64,000 bases of DNA from CAZUNO01 sp964621445 [NCBI: Candidatus Hadarchaeota archaeon] (GTDB lineage Archaea; CAYQAE01; CAYVLA01): NCBI GenBank assembly GCA_964621445.1, contig CAZUNO010000013.1, positions 1 to 64,000 of the forward strand. The letters run 5' to 3'. The position numbers and the translations under genes were made by a program. Each line of letters opens with the position of its first letter. The stretch's first letter is position 1. This document shows positions 1-7,915 of the stretch, piece after piece. A model generated the notes under the pieces. It was given only the letters and a program-made list of their open reading frames with translations. It was not told the DNA's origin and did no database searches.

Positions 1-1
1 A

Positions 2-136
2 GCAGCGAACAAGAAACTACTAAACTCATTAGCAAGGCTATGCCAAGCAAAAATACCAGAAAATTGGACACCTGCTATGCTACTAGCCTTGCTCCTAGTT
101 GCAGGTATTTCGGACAGCTGGAAGAAAAGGAGCTAA
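2..136 (+). CDS. C-terminal end of an unidentified protein (cut by window edge)
   Basis: An open frame runs in from the window edge and stops at the TAA at 134-136. Its last residues include a hydrophobic run (AMLLALLLVAG) followed by a basic tail (WKKRS). The stop overlaps the stop of the convergent Mrp-type gene by a few bases, a tail-to-tail arrangement also seen elsewhere in this window. A second frame from base 1 is also open, to 198, so even the choice of frame is uncertain. No family was recognised. Confidence 0.3.
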   Translation, partial: AANKKLLNSLARLCQAKIPENWTPAMLLALLLVAGISDSWKKRS

Positions 137-948
137 ACACGATCCTCGATCGCGCTTACTATCTTCTCGAAATCCTTCGCAGGTTGAGAATCCGGTGAAC
201 TCAGAACGAATGGCTTTCCACTCTCACCGGAATCAACAATGGTAGTATCCAGGGGGATTGCTCCCAAGAAATCCAGTCCCATCTCCTCCGCGGCCTTCTT
301 TCCCCCTCCACTCTTGAAAAGATCGACGCGTTTCCCGCAATGAGGGCATATGAAACCGCTCATGTTTTCAACTACACCTATCACCGGAATATCCAGGGTC
401 TGGGAGAAGCTAATGCACTTTCGCACGCTGGTGAGTGCGACTTCCTGGGGAGTTGTCACGATAACCGAGCCCGTTATCTGGGGTATGAGTTGGGCTATGC
501 TCAGCGGTTCGTCTCCAGTTCCCGGGGGGAGATCGACTATTAGGTAGTCCAGGTCACCCCATGAAACCTCACCCAGGAACTGGGATATGGCCCCCATCTT
601 CATGGGACCTCTCCAGATCACCGGGGTGTTCTTATCCTTTAGCATAAAACCTATGGATATGACCTTCACACCCGGATCAACCATGGCCGGAGAAATGCCT
701 TCATCGCTGACACCAAGTTTCTCGTCCTCTACACCCAATATCTTGGGTATGGTCGGTCCGTGAATATCAGAATCTAGAAGTCCTACTTCAAAACCTCTCT
801 TGCCCAAGGAGACGGAAAGATTTGCCGCGACGGTGCTCTTGCCAACTCCGCCTTTTCCGCTCATTACCGCAATCTTGTGCTCAACACGGTTCATGGCTTC
901 CTTGGCCTTTGCCTGCCTTTCCTCCATGGTCTGCTTGCCCGACTCCAT
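133..948 (-). CDS. Mrp/NBP35 (ApbC)-family Fe-S carrier P-loop ATPase
   Basis: A 271-residue member of the Mrp/NBP35/ApbC family, cytosolic P-loop ATPases that bind an Fe-S cluster and pass it to apoproteins. The deviant Walker A motif SGKGGVGKST lies near residue 30, followed by DSDIHGPTIP, the switch motif VDLPPGTGDEP and the family CPHCGK pair near residue 200 that holds the bridging cluster. There is no extra N-terminal cysteine motif, so it is the short ApbC type. I chose the ATG at 948: a TATA-like TGATATATAC at 971-980 is centred about 28 bp upstream, which suggests a leaderless transcript. Two upstream in-frame codons (TTG, TTC) are less likely starts. Mrp, NifX and MinD homologues all lie within 5.5 kb, in keeping with a metal-cluster role. 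Confidence 0.93.
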   Translation of the reverse strand: MESGKQTMEERQAKAKEAMNRVEHKIAVMSGKGGVGKSTVAANLSVSLGKRGFEVGLLDSDIHGPTIPKILGVEDEKLGVSDEGISPAMVDPGVKVISIGFMLKDKNTPVIWRGPMKMGAISQFLGEVSWGDLDYLIVDLPPGTGDEPLSIAQLIPQITGSVIVTTPQEVALTSVRKCISFSQTLDIPVIGVVENMSGFICPHCGKRVDLFKSGGGKKAAEEMGLDFLGAIPLDTTIVDSGESGKPFVLSSPDSQPAKDFEKIVSAIEDRV

Positions 949-1020
949 GAACAATCACAATAACCGTGCCTGATATATACTCTGGATATTCGTTTACGGC
1001 GCGATAGACAGGGACCTGAT

Positions 1021-1410
1021 CTATTCTGACCTCAGCTGCTGTATGCGCTTTTCGATCTCCTGCAGTTGATTCTCCAGGGCCTTGGCTTGCTCCTGAAGCA
1101 TGGAAATCTCCTGTTCCCTGTTCGCTGGAGCTGGGCCAAAACCCGGGAACTGTGGTGCAGCAGGTGGTTGTGCGGGCTGCATTGCTTGAGGCCACTGATC
1201 TGGTGGATATGCAGGATTTTGGCTTCCCTGATACGCGGGAGGATACCCCATCCCCTGTGGGTTTGACGCGGGCCATCGTCCATTCATCAGGTAACTAGCG
1301 CAAGGCCCTAGACCGGTGGGGCTCCTGCCCACCCAACCTGGGCTAAATCCAAATCGCATCCAACCGGGTTGTCCCGTCGCGTAATACATCCAACGATATC
1401 CGCCTGGCAT
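1021..1410 (-). CDS. DUF5320-type small Gly/Pro-rich protein with C-terminal coiled coil
   Basis: A 129-residue protein. The N-terminal half is rich in Gly, Trp, Tyr and Pro (starting MPGGYRWMYYATG), like DUF5320 proteins that accompany NifX and Mrp genes in anaerobes. A low-complexity Pro/Gln/Ala linker follows, then a heptad-rich end (about residues 95-127: QEQAKALENQLQEIEKRIQQ) that should form a coiled coil. The start at 1410 is fixed by a GGAGA sequence at good spacing; the frame extends upstream but has no better site. DUF5320 has no known biochemical function. The company it keeps suggests an accessory role in Fe-S or Mo cofactor handling, which is inference. Confidence 0.75.
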   Translation of the reverse strand: MPGGYRWMYYATGQPGWMRFGFSPGWVGRSPTGLGPCASYLMNGRWPASNPQGMGYPPAYQGSQNPAYPPDQWPQAMQPAQPPAAPQFPGFGPAPANREQEISMLQEQAKALENQLQEIEKRIQQLRSE

Positions 1411-1491
1411 GATAAATCTCCACTTTCTTTCATATGCACTAAACACTTAAACGTTTCCTTGTCGAAACCAGAATTGCCGAGAAGTGACAGT

Positions 1492-1956
1492 TCAACTTGT
1501 TTCTATTCTTTGGCCTAATGCTCTTCCCTTCTTACCGTTGGAAAAGCTGGGGGAGCCAGTGTAAGGCCTTATTTGATTGGTCTCAACGAGATCTTTCAAT
1601 CTCAGGAAGCTCTCATCGCTTATTCTCGACTCCATCCTTTTAGCTTGGGTTCTCGAATGTTCACTGTTCAATCCAATCAGCTCGAAGAACTCCATCAGAA
1701 CCTCCCTCCGCTCATGGATCTTTTTGGCCTCTCTTTTGCCCTTTTCCGTGAGTCTCACGCCCTTATAGGGCATATATTCCAGGAACCCCTCCTCTGCAAG
1801 CTGCTTAATCATCTGGGTTACGCTAGCAGGACTCACTTCCAGTTCTTCGGAAAGATCCTTTGTATGCACAGGACCGGTAGAATCCGATAGAGTGCAGATA
1901 GCCGAGATGTATTTCCACTGAGTAGCTTTCCTAGCGTAATCTTCCATTTCATTCAC
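1492..1956 (-). CDS. DtxR/MntR-family metal-dependent transcriptional regulator
   Basis: A 154-residue protein with an N-terminal winged helix (about residues 10-65; LSEELEVSPASVTQMIKQLA is the recognition region) followed by the helical dimerisation segment of the DtxR/MntR family. There is no SH3-like third domain, so it is the short form. Metal ligands are less clear than in classical MntR; His and Glu residues occur in the ERREVLMEFFELIGLNSEHS stretch. The GTG at 1956 sits seven bases after GGGAG; a TTG at 1959 and an ATG at 1947 are alternatives. Two identical GCATATGCAC boxes next to the TATA box upstream suggest autoregulation. It probably senses Fe or Mn, but no transporter lies nearby to confirm this. 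Confidence 0.88.
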   Translation of the reverse strand: MNEMEDYARKATQWKYISAICTLSDSTGPVHTKDLSEELEVSPASVTQMIKQLAEEGFLEYMPYKGVRLTEKGKREAKKIHERREVLMEFFELIGLNSEHSRTQAKRMESRISDESFLRLKDLVETNQIRPYTGSPSFSNGKKGRALGQRIETS

Positions 1957-1987
1957 CAACCGACTCCCTTCACGTCGGCGCCAATGG

Positions 1988-2030
1988 GCATATGCACATT
2001 ATTAAGCATATGCACGTAAGTAAATTTAAA
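1988..2030 (-). promoter_or_regulatory. Promoter with two operator-like GCATATGCAC repeats upstream of the DtxR-type gene
   Basis: The 10-mer GCATATGCAC occurs at 1988-1997 and again at 2006-2015, 18 bp apart; each copy contains the perfect palindrome GCATATGC. On the minus strand a TATA-like TTTAAATTT lies at 2022-2030, so the repeats fall over and just after the expected transcription start of the regulator gene. This is where a repressor would block initiation. Binding by the adjacent DtxR-type protein is inferred from position only. Confidence 0.55.
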
Positions 2031-2081
2031 CCTTTCGCTATTGTTTTACTACCCCGTTCAAATCAAAGGCCGGCCTATGGC

Positions 2082-2996
2082 TCAGCATTCCATCAAGTAG
2101 TATTTCTTGCCCCCGGAACGCTTGGTTTTGAGTTTTCCCTCCCTCTCCAACCTTCCCAGGTACTTCAATACCTCATTGGGGTGGAGGCCCAGAGGTGAAC
2201 ATATGTCATCAACGGTGCATGGCCTTCTGGACAGGAGATCCTTTACGCGATCCTCAATCCCTGTACGATAGCCCTTCCCTTTCCCGCTGAATTCTGGGAT
2301 CATCTCAGCTCCAAGTCTTTTACATATGGATTTCAACTCATCCACCCCAATCGGTTTCGCAAAATCCTCGGACGGGGGCCTCACCACGGTATTCAGCTGG
2401 ACCTTATCCGGTTCAATTCTGGAAATTGCTTCTGATATAAGAGCGATCTCCTGGTCAGTATCGTTAAAACCTCGAACCACCATAACCTCTAGCCACATCT
2501 CTCCCTGGTACGATCCTGCAAATCTGCAGAGACCATCGACGATATCCTCTGCTTTAAGGGAGGGATGGGGACGATTAACCTTCTCAAAACAGGGCTGGCT
2601 TACTGCATCAAGGGAAGGGACCACTAGGTCCGCTTTGTTAACTTCATCCCGAACTGTCTTCCGGAAGAGAAGAGACGAGTTCGTCAACACCGCGGTGGGG
2701 GTATCGGTTATCGAACCTATTCCCTCAATTATCTCACCTGAGAATTTGTTCAAAGTCGGCTCGCCAGAACCTGACAGGGTGATATAGTCAGGTTCAATGC
2801 CTTCTTTGAAAGCTTCCTTAATTTCGGCCAGAATCTCATCCTTCGGAACGTACTCCTTCCGCTTTACCGTTTTGTTATCTGTCGATCCTAGTTGACAGTA
2901 GATACAATCAAAGGAGCATGTCTTAGGCCTTACAAGATCTACGCCCAGGGATAGCCCCAGACGGCGGGAAGGAACCGGTCCAAAGAGATGCTTCAT
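2082..2996 (-). CDS. Radical SAM protein (COG0731 type) with C-terminal winged helix
   Basis: A 304-residue radical SAM enzyme. The cluster motif CSFDCIYCQLG starts near residue 28 and is preceded by FGPVPSRRLGLSLGVD, a signature of the archaeal COG0731 'Fe-S oxidoreductase' group distantly related to the wyosine enzyme TYW1. The glycine-rich SAM segment SGSGEPTLN follows. The last 70 residues form a winged helix (DLLSRRPCTVDDICSPLG, then a basic wing), which may bind nucleic acid. The ATG at 2996 has GGGGGT upstream. The substrate is unknown. It is divergent from the NifX-like gene, with about 120 bp between them. Confidence 0.88.
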   Translation of the reverse strand: MKHLFGPVPSRRLGLSLGVDLVRPKTCSFDCIYCQLGSTDNKTVKRKEYVPKDEILAEIKEAFKEGIEPDYITLSGSGEPTLNKFSGEIIEGIGSITDTPTAVLTNSSLLFRKTVRDEVNKADLVVPSLDAVSQPCFEKVNRPHPSLKAEDIVDGLCRFAGSYQGEMWLEVMVVRGFNDTDQEIALISEAISRIEPDKVQLNTVVRPPSEDFAKPIGVDELKSICKRLGAEMIPEFSGKGKGYRTGIEDRVKDLLSRRPCTVDDICSPLGLHPNEVLKYLGRLEREGKLKTKRSGGKKYYLMEC

Positions 2997-3117
2997 AGAA
3001 TATACCCCCTACACGTATCTGATAATTGTTTTACCCGGCAAGATGGATACTTTCAAGACACCCTGGGGAGAACCATTTTTGAGCACTATCTCATAAGTCG
3101 TGGTTGGGTATTTAGAT

Positions 3118-3480
3118 ATGAAAGTTGCGATTCCAACGATGGACAGGAATGGAATGAATGCCGAGGTGGGTGCTCACTTCGGTAGGTCTCCAACCTTCAC
3201 AATCGTGGATACCGAGACCGGCGAGGCGGATACCATCGATAACGTTGCCGAGCATTTCGGTGGCAGGCGAAAGACGCCGGAACTGCTCCAGGAAGCCGAT
3301 GTTGATGCAGTGCTTTGTTCTGCCGTTGGGCCAAGGGCCATACATGCCTTTCAGAATATGGGGATACACGTCTTTGTGGGCGCATCCGGCACCGTGGAAT
3401 CAGCTGTGGAGGATTTCAAATCAGGGGGCCTCAAGGAAGCCACGGACGCCGACGCCTGCGACCAGCATAGAAGAGGATAG
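3118..3480 (+). CDS. NifX/NafY-like protein (MTH1175 family)
   Basis: A 120-residue single-domain protein of the dinitrogenase iron-molybdenum cofactor biosynthesis family (NifX/NifB C-terminus/MTH1175), a ribonuclease-H-like fold that binds metal-cluster precursors. Visible signatures are MKVAIPTMDRNGMNAEVGAHFGR at the start (shortened here), the central LLQEADVDAVLCSAVGPRA and the Gly-rich HVFVGASGTVESA. The ATG at 3118 is used because the conserved domain begins there; a GTG at 3100 is possible. No nitrogenase genes are present. Such stand-alone copies usually sit with MinD-type ATPases and DUF134, as here, so it probably serves a carrier role for a non-nitrogenase cluster. Confidence 0.88.
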   Translation: MKVAIPTMDRNGMNAEVGAHFGRSPTFTIVDTETGEADTIDNVAEHFGGRRKTPELLQEADVDAVLCSAVGPRAIHAFQNMGIHVFVGASGTVESAVEDFKSGGLKEATDADACDQHRRG

Positions 3481-3519
3481 TCCCTTTCGGTTAGGTCATT
3501 GATAAGAAAGGCGTTTTGA

Positions 3520-5367
3520 ATGAATATTGCCATATCAAGCGGTAAAGGGGGGACCGGTAAGACCCTAGTGGCGACCAACCTGGCAATGGCCTTCCAGGAG
3601 ATGGGAGAGGAGGTAGCTTACCTTGATTGTGACGTCGAGGAGCCAAATGGCCACCTGTTCCTGAAACCTGTAATCCAGTCTCGAGAGGAGGTGACCATAG
3701 ACACTCCGGTGAGTATAGATGATGAAAAGTGCATCAACTGCGGTAGGTGCAGCGAGGCATGTACCTATAATGCAATAGCGGTGATAAAGGACAAGGTGCT
3801 GTTCTTCCCGGAGCTCTGTCACGCCTGTGGGGCCTGCAAACTCGTATGTCCCAAGGATGCTATAATTGAGAAGAAAAAGAAGATAGGTAACTCCGAACAT
3901 GGAAAGTCGGGGAACATCGAATTCCACCACGCCACACTTGAAACTGCCGCTGGAGGAATGTCTCCCAGGTTGGTCAAGGAGGTTAAAAAGCACGCCATAG
4001 ATGGAATAAATATCCTGGATTCCTCCCCCGGGACGGCATGCCCGGTGGCAGAGGCTGTTCACGGCACCGATTTGGTTGTCCTGGTAACCGACCCCACTCC
4101 CTTCGGAATCAACGACCTAAGTCTTGCCGCGAACATGGTTAGAAAGCTGGGCATTGAACCCGTGGTGCTTGTGAACCGTACCGGGTTTGACCAAAGTGAC
4201 CTAAATGAATACTGCAGGGAAGCTGATCTAGAGATAATAGCCCAAATACCCGATGATAGGGAAATCGCCGAGGTTTATTCCCGCGGGGACCTGATAGTCA
4301 GCTCGATACCCAGGTATCATGACATATTTCTTGATATAGCTCAGGAGGTCTGTAAGGCCGCTAGAGGACAAAGGGAGGCCAAGAAACCCCAGGAGAGAAG
4401 GATAATTGGAGAAAAGGCCAAATCCATAAACCTAGCCCAGGTCAGATCCCAAGCTAAATCCATTCCCCAGGAGTTGGTAGTTATCAGCGGTAAAGGGGGA
4501 ACCGGTAAGACCTCATTGACCGCCTGTTTTTCCGCCCTAGCTGAGGAAACCACGATCGCAGATTGTGATGTCGATGCTCCCGATCTCCATCTCCTTCTCC
4601 AACCGGAGGTCATAGAAAACGGGCCCTTTGTTGGAGGTGTGGCTGCCCATATAGATTCTGAAAAATGCACCAGTTGTGGCAGATGCGCCGAGGAATGCCG
4701 GTTTGATGCCGTAAGGTCTATTGATGATGGTTTCGAAATAGACACCGTGGCCTGCGAAGGTTGTGGGGTATGTGACATCGTATGTGATTATGATGCCATC
4801 GTTCTAGAGGACTCAGTTAATGGACAATGGTTCGTTTCAATGACCAGGTTCGGGCCCATGGCTCACGCCGAGCTTGGAATGGCGGAGGAAAACACCGGGC
4901 GATTGGTGACCATAGTCCGCCAGAAGGCGGGAGATGTGGTTGTAGATGAAGGGCCAACCATTATAGATGGTGCCCCGGGAACCGGGTGTCCGGTTATAGC
5001 CTCACTATCAGGTTCTAAATACGCGGTGTTGGTCACCGAACCAACCGTGGCAGGATTGCACGACATGACCCGTGTGCTTGAGGTTGCCAGGTATTTCGGG
5101 ATCCCCACGGGTATCGTGATAAATAAGCACGACCTGAATCCGGAAATGGCTGATAGAATAAGATCGCAGTGCCAGGCAGCTAATTTGGAGGTACTTGGTG
5201 AGATTCCTTACAGCCCGCTTATAACCGAGGCCCAGATGCAGGCCAAATCTGCCGTCGAATATGACCCGGATTCTGAGGTATCCAGTAGGATTAGAAGCAT
5301 TTGGAGTTCCATATTGCAGAGAATGCAGGCATATGACCAAGCGCCCGGTGCCGAAAAAGATACTTAA
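3520..5367 (+). CDS. Fused double MinD-superfamily ATPase with inserted ferredoxin domains (COG1149 x2)
   Basis: A 615-residue protein made of two complete COG1149 units. Each unit has a deviant Walker A P-loop (SGKGGTGKT near residue 6 and again near residue 324), an inserted 2x[4Fe-4S] ferredoxin region (CINCGRCSEAC and CHACGACKLVC in the first; CTSCGRCAEEC and CEGCGVCDIVC in the second) and an SSPGTACPV/GAPGTGCPV switch motif. In most archaea and anaerobic bacteria these are two adjacent genes; here they form one frame joined by a basic Lys/Arg/Gln-rich linker (about residues 285-318). The fusion would fix a 1:1 pseudo-heterodimer. The gene follows the NifX-like gene after 39 bp and precedes the zinc-ribbon gene. 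Function is unproven; ATP-driven cluster or electron transfer is the likely theme. Confidence 0.92.
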   Translation: MNIAISSGKGGTGKTLVATNLAMAFQEMGEEVAYLDCDVEEPNGHLFLKPVIQSREEVTIDTPVSIDDEKCINCGRCSEACTYNAIAVIKDKVLFFPELCHACGACKLVCPKDAIIEKKKKIGNSEHGKSGNIEFHHATLETAAGGMSPRLVKEVKKHAIDGINILDSSPGTACPVAEAVHGTDLVVLVTDPTPFGINDLSLAANMVRKLGIEPVVLVNRTGFDQSDLNEYCREADLEIIAQIPDDREIAEVYSRGDLIVSSIPRYHDIFLDIAQEVCKAARGQREAKKPQERRIIGEKAKSINLAQVRSQAKSIPQELVVISGKGGTGKTSLTACFSALAEETTIADCDVDAPDLHLLLQPEVIENGPFVGGVAAHIDSEKCTSCGRCAEECRFDAVRSIDDGFEIDTVACEGCGVCDIVCDYDAIVLEDSVNGQWFVSMTRFGPMAHAELGMAEENTGRLVTIVRQKAGDVVVDEGPTIIDGAPGTGCPVIASLSGSKYAVLVTEPTVAGLHDMTRVLEVARYFGIPTGIVINKHDLNPEMADRIRSQCQAANLEVLGEIPYSPLITEAQMQAKSAVEYDPDSEVSSRIRSIWSSILQRMQAYDQAPGAEKDT

Positions 5368-5401
5368 GCACTTATGGTCATATGAAAATAATTCGGAGGT
5401 T

Positions 5402-5605
5402 ATGCAATTGAGCGGACGAGGAAGAGGAGCTGGAAGAGGAGCAGGTTCAGGAAAAGGACGGGGCCGCGGAGGCGGATATGCCATGGGACCCGGTGGTAAC
5501 TGCGTTTGTCCCAATTGTGGTAACAAAACGCCTCACCAGGTTGGAGTTCCCTGTTACGAGCAGAAATGCCCGGAATGCGGGGCTGCCATGACCCGGGAAA
5601 GGTAA
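5402..5605 (+). CDS. Small Gly/Arg-rich zinc-ribbon protein
   Basis: A 67-residue protein. The N-terminal third is almost purely Gly, Arg, Lys and Ser (repeated RG and GRG units), and the C-terminal half is a zinc ribbon with CPNCG and CPECG knuckles plus one further Cys. The start is ambiguous. The ATG at 5402 lies only two bases after GGAGG (5395-5399), whereas the in-frame TTG at 5408 is at the standard spacing of eight, so the TTG may be the true start. It lies 34 bp after the double MinD gene and converges on DUF134. The basic Gly-rich tail could contact nucleic acid or acidic protein surfaces. I recognise no named family. Confidence 0.75.
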   Translation: MQLSGRGRGAGRGAGSGKGRGRGGGYAMGPGGNCVCPNCGNKTPHQVGVPCYEQKCPECGAAMTRER

Positions 5606-5625
5606 TTTACCGATTTGAAGTAAGG

Positions 5626-6006
5626 CTATTCTGACCCCTTTTGGTCCCGGTTAGAAGCCACCACGTAATTTCCACCTATTATCTGCAGCTTTTGGCCCTC
5701 AACTATCATCTTGGCAAGTTTCTTTTTCGCTGACTGCAGTATCCTCCATAGAGTCCCACGAGAGATACCCATCCTGCTTGCTGCCTCCTCCTGACTCAAA
5801 CACTCGTACTCGGTCAGCCTGTAGGCCTCATATTCATCCGCGCTCATCTCGATCTCCGCATCCGATTCCTGGGATTGATCTTCATCCTGCGGTTTAGCTG
5901 GTGGGGTGGGAACAAATCCTCTTTGGACGGGGTGAGCGGCAAGGACCCTATCCTTGGGGGGTCTACCAAACCTTCCTCGCCTTCGCCTTCCTCTCTTGGG
6001 GCCCAT
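5626..6006 (-). CDS. DUF134-family HTH protein
   Basis: A 126-residue member of DUF134, small proteins with a sigma-70 region 4-like helix-turn-helix. The domain is visible as LTEYECLSQEEAASRMGIS followed by RGTLWRILQSAKKKLA at residues 65-105. A basic N-terminus (KRGRRRRGRFGRPPKD) and a Pro/acidic linker precede it. The ATG at 6006 is preferred, with AGGTG upstream; a GTG at 6015 is possible. The gene converges on the NifX-MinD-zinc-ribbon set. DUF134 genes often accompany NifX/MinD clusters, so this is a candidate local regulator; a direct target has not been shown. Confidence 0.85.
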   Translation of the reverse strand: MGPKRGRRRRGRFGRPPKDRVLAAHPVQRGFVPTPPAKPQDEDQSQESDAEIEMSADEYEAYRLTEYECLSQEEAASRMGISRGTLWRILQSAKKKLAKMIVEGQKLQIIGGNYVVASNRDQKGSE

Positions 6007-6090
6007 TGTATACACCTGTTACTCGGCTCTTAAGATACTTTTTGTAGCCTAACCGAAATGGAGAAAGAAGTCGTGGGCTCAAACCCGGGG

Positions 6091-6852
6091 CTAGAAACGT
6101 TTCCAGAGGTTTCTCCCATGGAGTATGATTGCCAGTAGCAGGAACCCCAATGCACAGGCGCCGAGAACAGACAAGCTAACCGCATCTTGAAGTACGGCCT
6201 CGGAACCCAGAGAACTCCTAATAACCTCCGAAAAATAGGTCAGAGGGGAGATATATGCCAGCGTCCTGGGCACCCCTGTCATTTGGGAAAGGGGCACGAA
6301 TACTCCACTTATGAAAATGAGTGGCAGCTTGACAAGATTTGCCAGCATCATCACGTTCGATGGATTGTCCGTCGGCGGAGCCGAGAGCAGTATGCCCAGG
6401 GAAGAGAAACAGAAACATGCCAGGACCATCCCGGTTAGAAGGGGGAAGGGGTTTGTGATCGGGAAATCTACAAGCAGATAGGCCAAGAATAGCGTTGCGC
6501 CCGATATAAGCATGCCGAAAACGAAACCCGCCAACACTCCGCCCAAAACAATTGCCGAGACGGAGATCGGGGCCGTCATCAGCTTCTCAAGGGTTCTCAT
6601 CCGCGTCTCCCAGGGAGCTATGATTGGCCCCACGGATGAGGATGTGAAGAAAACGGCCATCGCCAACATGGGAGCAGCAAACATCCTCCCCGATAGATCC
6701 CTGCCCAGGGAAAAGGCAAAAAACAGGAAAAGGGGAAAGAGAAGGCCAAATATGACCACGGGGCCCTTGATGTAGTATAGTCTCATATCCTTCTTGGCTA
6801 CGGCAAGCATACCCCAGAAGTTTTTACCTATGACCCATCTTGTGTTGGCCAT
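6091..6852 (-). CDS. ABC-2 type transporter permease
   Basis: A 253-residue integral membrane protein with about six hydrophobic segments and the ABC-2 permease pattern: a cytosolic lead-in (LAVAKKDMRLYYIKGP), a TM1-TM2 hairpin, the conserved WETRMRTLEKLMTAPIS coupling-helix segment and the late LPLIFISGVFVPLSQM motif. The start at 6852 has a strong GGAGGAGG; an upstream extension would lie inside the ATPase gene. It overlaps the end of that ATPase gene by 25 bp, so the two are translationally coupled and form one exporter. The substrate cannot be told; relatives export drugs, lipids or polysaccharide. Confidence 0.9.
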   Translation of the reverse strand: MANTRWVIGKNFWGMLAVAKKDMRLYYIKGPVVIFGLLFPLFLFFAFSLGRDLSGRMFAAPMLAMAVFFTSSSVGPIIAPWETRMRTLEKLMTAPISVSAIVLGGVLAGFVFGMLISGATLFLAYLLVDFPITNPFPLLTGMVLACFCFSSLGILLSAPPTDNPSNVMMLANLVKLPLIFISGVFVPLSQMTGVPRTLAYISPLTYFSEVIRSSLGSEAVLQDAVSLSVLGACALGFLLLAIILHGRNLWKRF

Positions 6853-7787
6853 GATTCCTCCTCCGTAACTTCCACAAATACATCCTCCAGGCTGGGACGT
6901 AGAATCTGAAGGGAAAGAATTTTCCAACCATTCTCCCGGGACATTGCTGCTAACTGGGCTGCGAGTTCCGTCGGGTCCTCCGTGAATAGCCGGATGGCTT
7001 CCCCTTCCCTTTCCAGGTTTCTAACATTATCCATTTCTAGGAATAGTGAATCCTCTATACCGGGCTCAACTTCTAACTTAACAGACTGGACCTTCTGGAA
7101 AGAGGATCTTAGATCCCGGGGCTTTCCAGTGGCCGCAATCTTTCCCTCTCTGAGTATGGCCACCCGGTCACAGAGTTGGTTGGCCTCCGCAATGTTATGC
7201 GTGGTCAGGAAAATCGAGGTACCCTCCCGGTTAAGCTCCATTAGAAGTCGACGTACCAACCTGGTACTCTTAACATCGAGCCCCGAGGTCGGCTCATCCA
7301 GGAATAACAGATCAGGACCATGAATCAGAGCCATGGCAATCAAAAGTCTTTGCCTTAGTCCCTTTGACAGAATCTTTGCCTTTTGGTTCTTCCTGCCAGC
7401 AATATCCATGGTGGACAGAAGCTCATCCGCCCTTTCATCCCTTCTCGACCTGTCCACCCCATAGAGCTCAGCCATTAGCATCATGTTCTGCCAAACGGTA
7501 AGGTCAGGATAGGCATTTGCCAACTCCGGCACCACGCCCATCCCCTGCTTTGCCATCAGCTTTTCCTTATTCATATCATGTGAAAGGACCTCGACGCTGC
7601 CGCTTGTTGGGGGTAGGATACCGGTCAACATACGTACGGTGGTGGTCTTCCCGGCGCCATTGGGCCCCAGGAAACCAAAGAATTCGCCCTCCTCCACTAT
7701 GAAGCTTATGCCATCAACGGCGTGCACCTCACCAAAGAGCTTAACGAGATCATGTGCAACTATCGCATACAACGAGGCCATGGACAT
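6828..7787 (-). CDS. ABC transporter ATP-binding protein (ABC-2 exporter)
   Basis: A 319-residue ATPase. Walker A is GPNGAGKTTT near residue 43, the signature LSKGLRQRLLIA lies near 140, and Walker B with D-loop is LLFLDEPTSGLD; the H-loop is TTHNIAEA. The C-terminal 80 residues are the usual DrrA/CcmA-type extension. The ATG at 7787 is used because the nucleotide-binding domain begins shortly after it; the frame is open further upstream without a better site. Its partner permease follows with a 25 bp overlap. It is transcribed divergently from the aldo/keto reductase gene. Confidence 0.92.
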   Translation of the reverse strand: MSMASLYAIVAHDLVKLFGEVHAVDGISFIVEEGEFFGFLGPNGAGKTTTVRMLTGILPPTSGSVEVLSHDMNKEKLMAKQGMGVVPELANAYPDLTVWQNMMLMAELYGVDRSRRDERADELLSTMDIAGRKNQKAKILSKGLRQRLLIAMALIHGPDLLFLDEPTSGLDVKSTRLVRRLLMELNREGTSIFLTTHNIAEANQLCDRVAILREGKIAATGKPRDLRSSFQKVQSVKLEVEPGIEDSLFLEMDNVRNLEREGEAIRLFTEDPTELAAQLAAMSRENGWKILSLQILRPSLEDVFVEVTEEESWPTQDGS

Positions 7788-7915
7788 GTGTGGAAGATAC
7801 CCATCCCGTAAAAATCTAACATGAACCGGCAAAATGTCGAATGATACCAAATCAAAATATACTGTCTAATAATCAAAGTAATGAACTCTGCTGTATCAAT
7901 ATATATGGGAAAATA
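7788..7915. promoter_or_regulatory. Divergent intergenic region between ABC exporter and aldo/keto reductase genes
   Basis: This 128 bp gap separates two divergent genes. It is AT-rich and holds an AAAATATAC element near 7855-7863 that can be read as a TATA box on either strand, and ATATATAT near 7899-7906, which is too close to the reductase start to serve it. No operator-like repeat was seen. Confidence 0.4.

Noticed and set aside
340-547. Plus-strand open frames inside the Mrp-type gene
   Set aside because: They lie wholly opposite a well-conserved ATPase and show no family wording or ribosome binding site.
2040-2075. GTTCAAATC-like string resembling a tRNA T-loop
   Set aside because: No acceptor or anticodon stems can be drawn around it, and it sits in the short promoter gap beside the radical SAM gene.
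3565-4062. Long minus-strand frame opposite the double MinD gene
   Set aside because: It mirrors conserved ferredoxin and ATPase codons of the real gene and has no motif of its own.
3118-5367. Nitrogenase-associated gene cluster
   Set aside because: NifX-like and MinD genes occur widely without nitrogenase, and no nifHDK-type gene is present.
6066-6100. GGGCTCAAACCCGGGGC resembling a tRNA T-arm
   Set aside because: The flanking bases do not fold into a cloverleaf; it is probably the gap between DUF134 and the permease gene.
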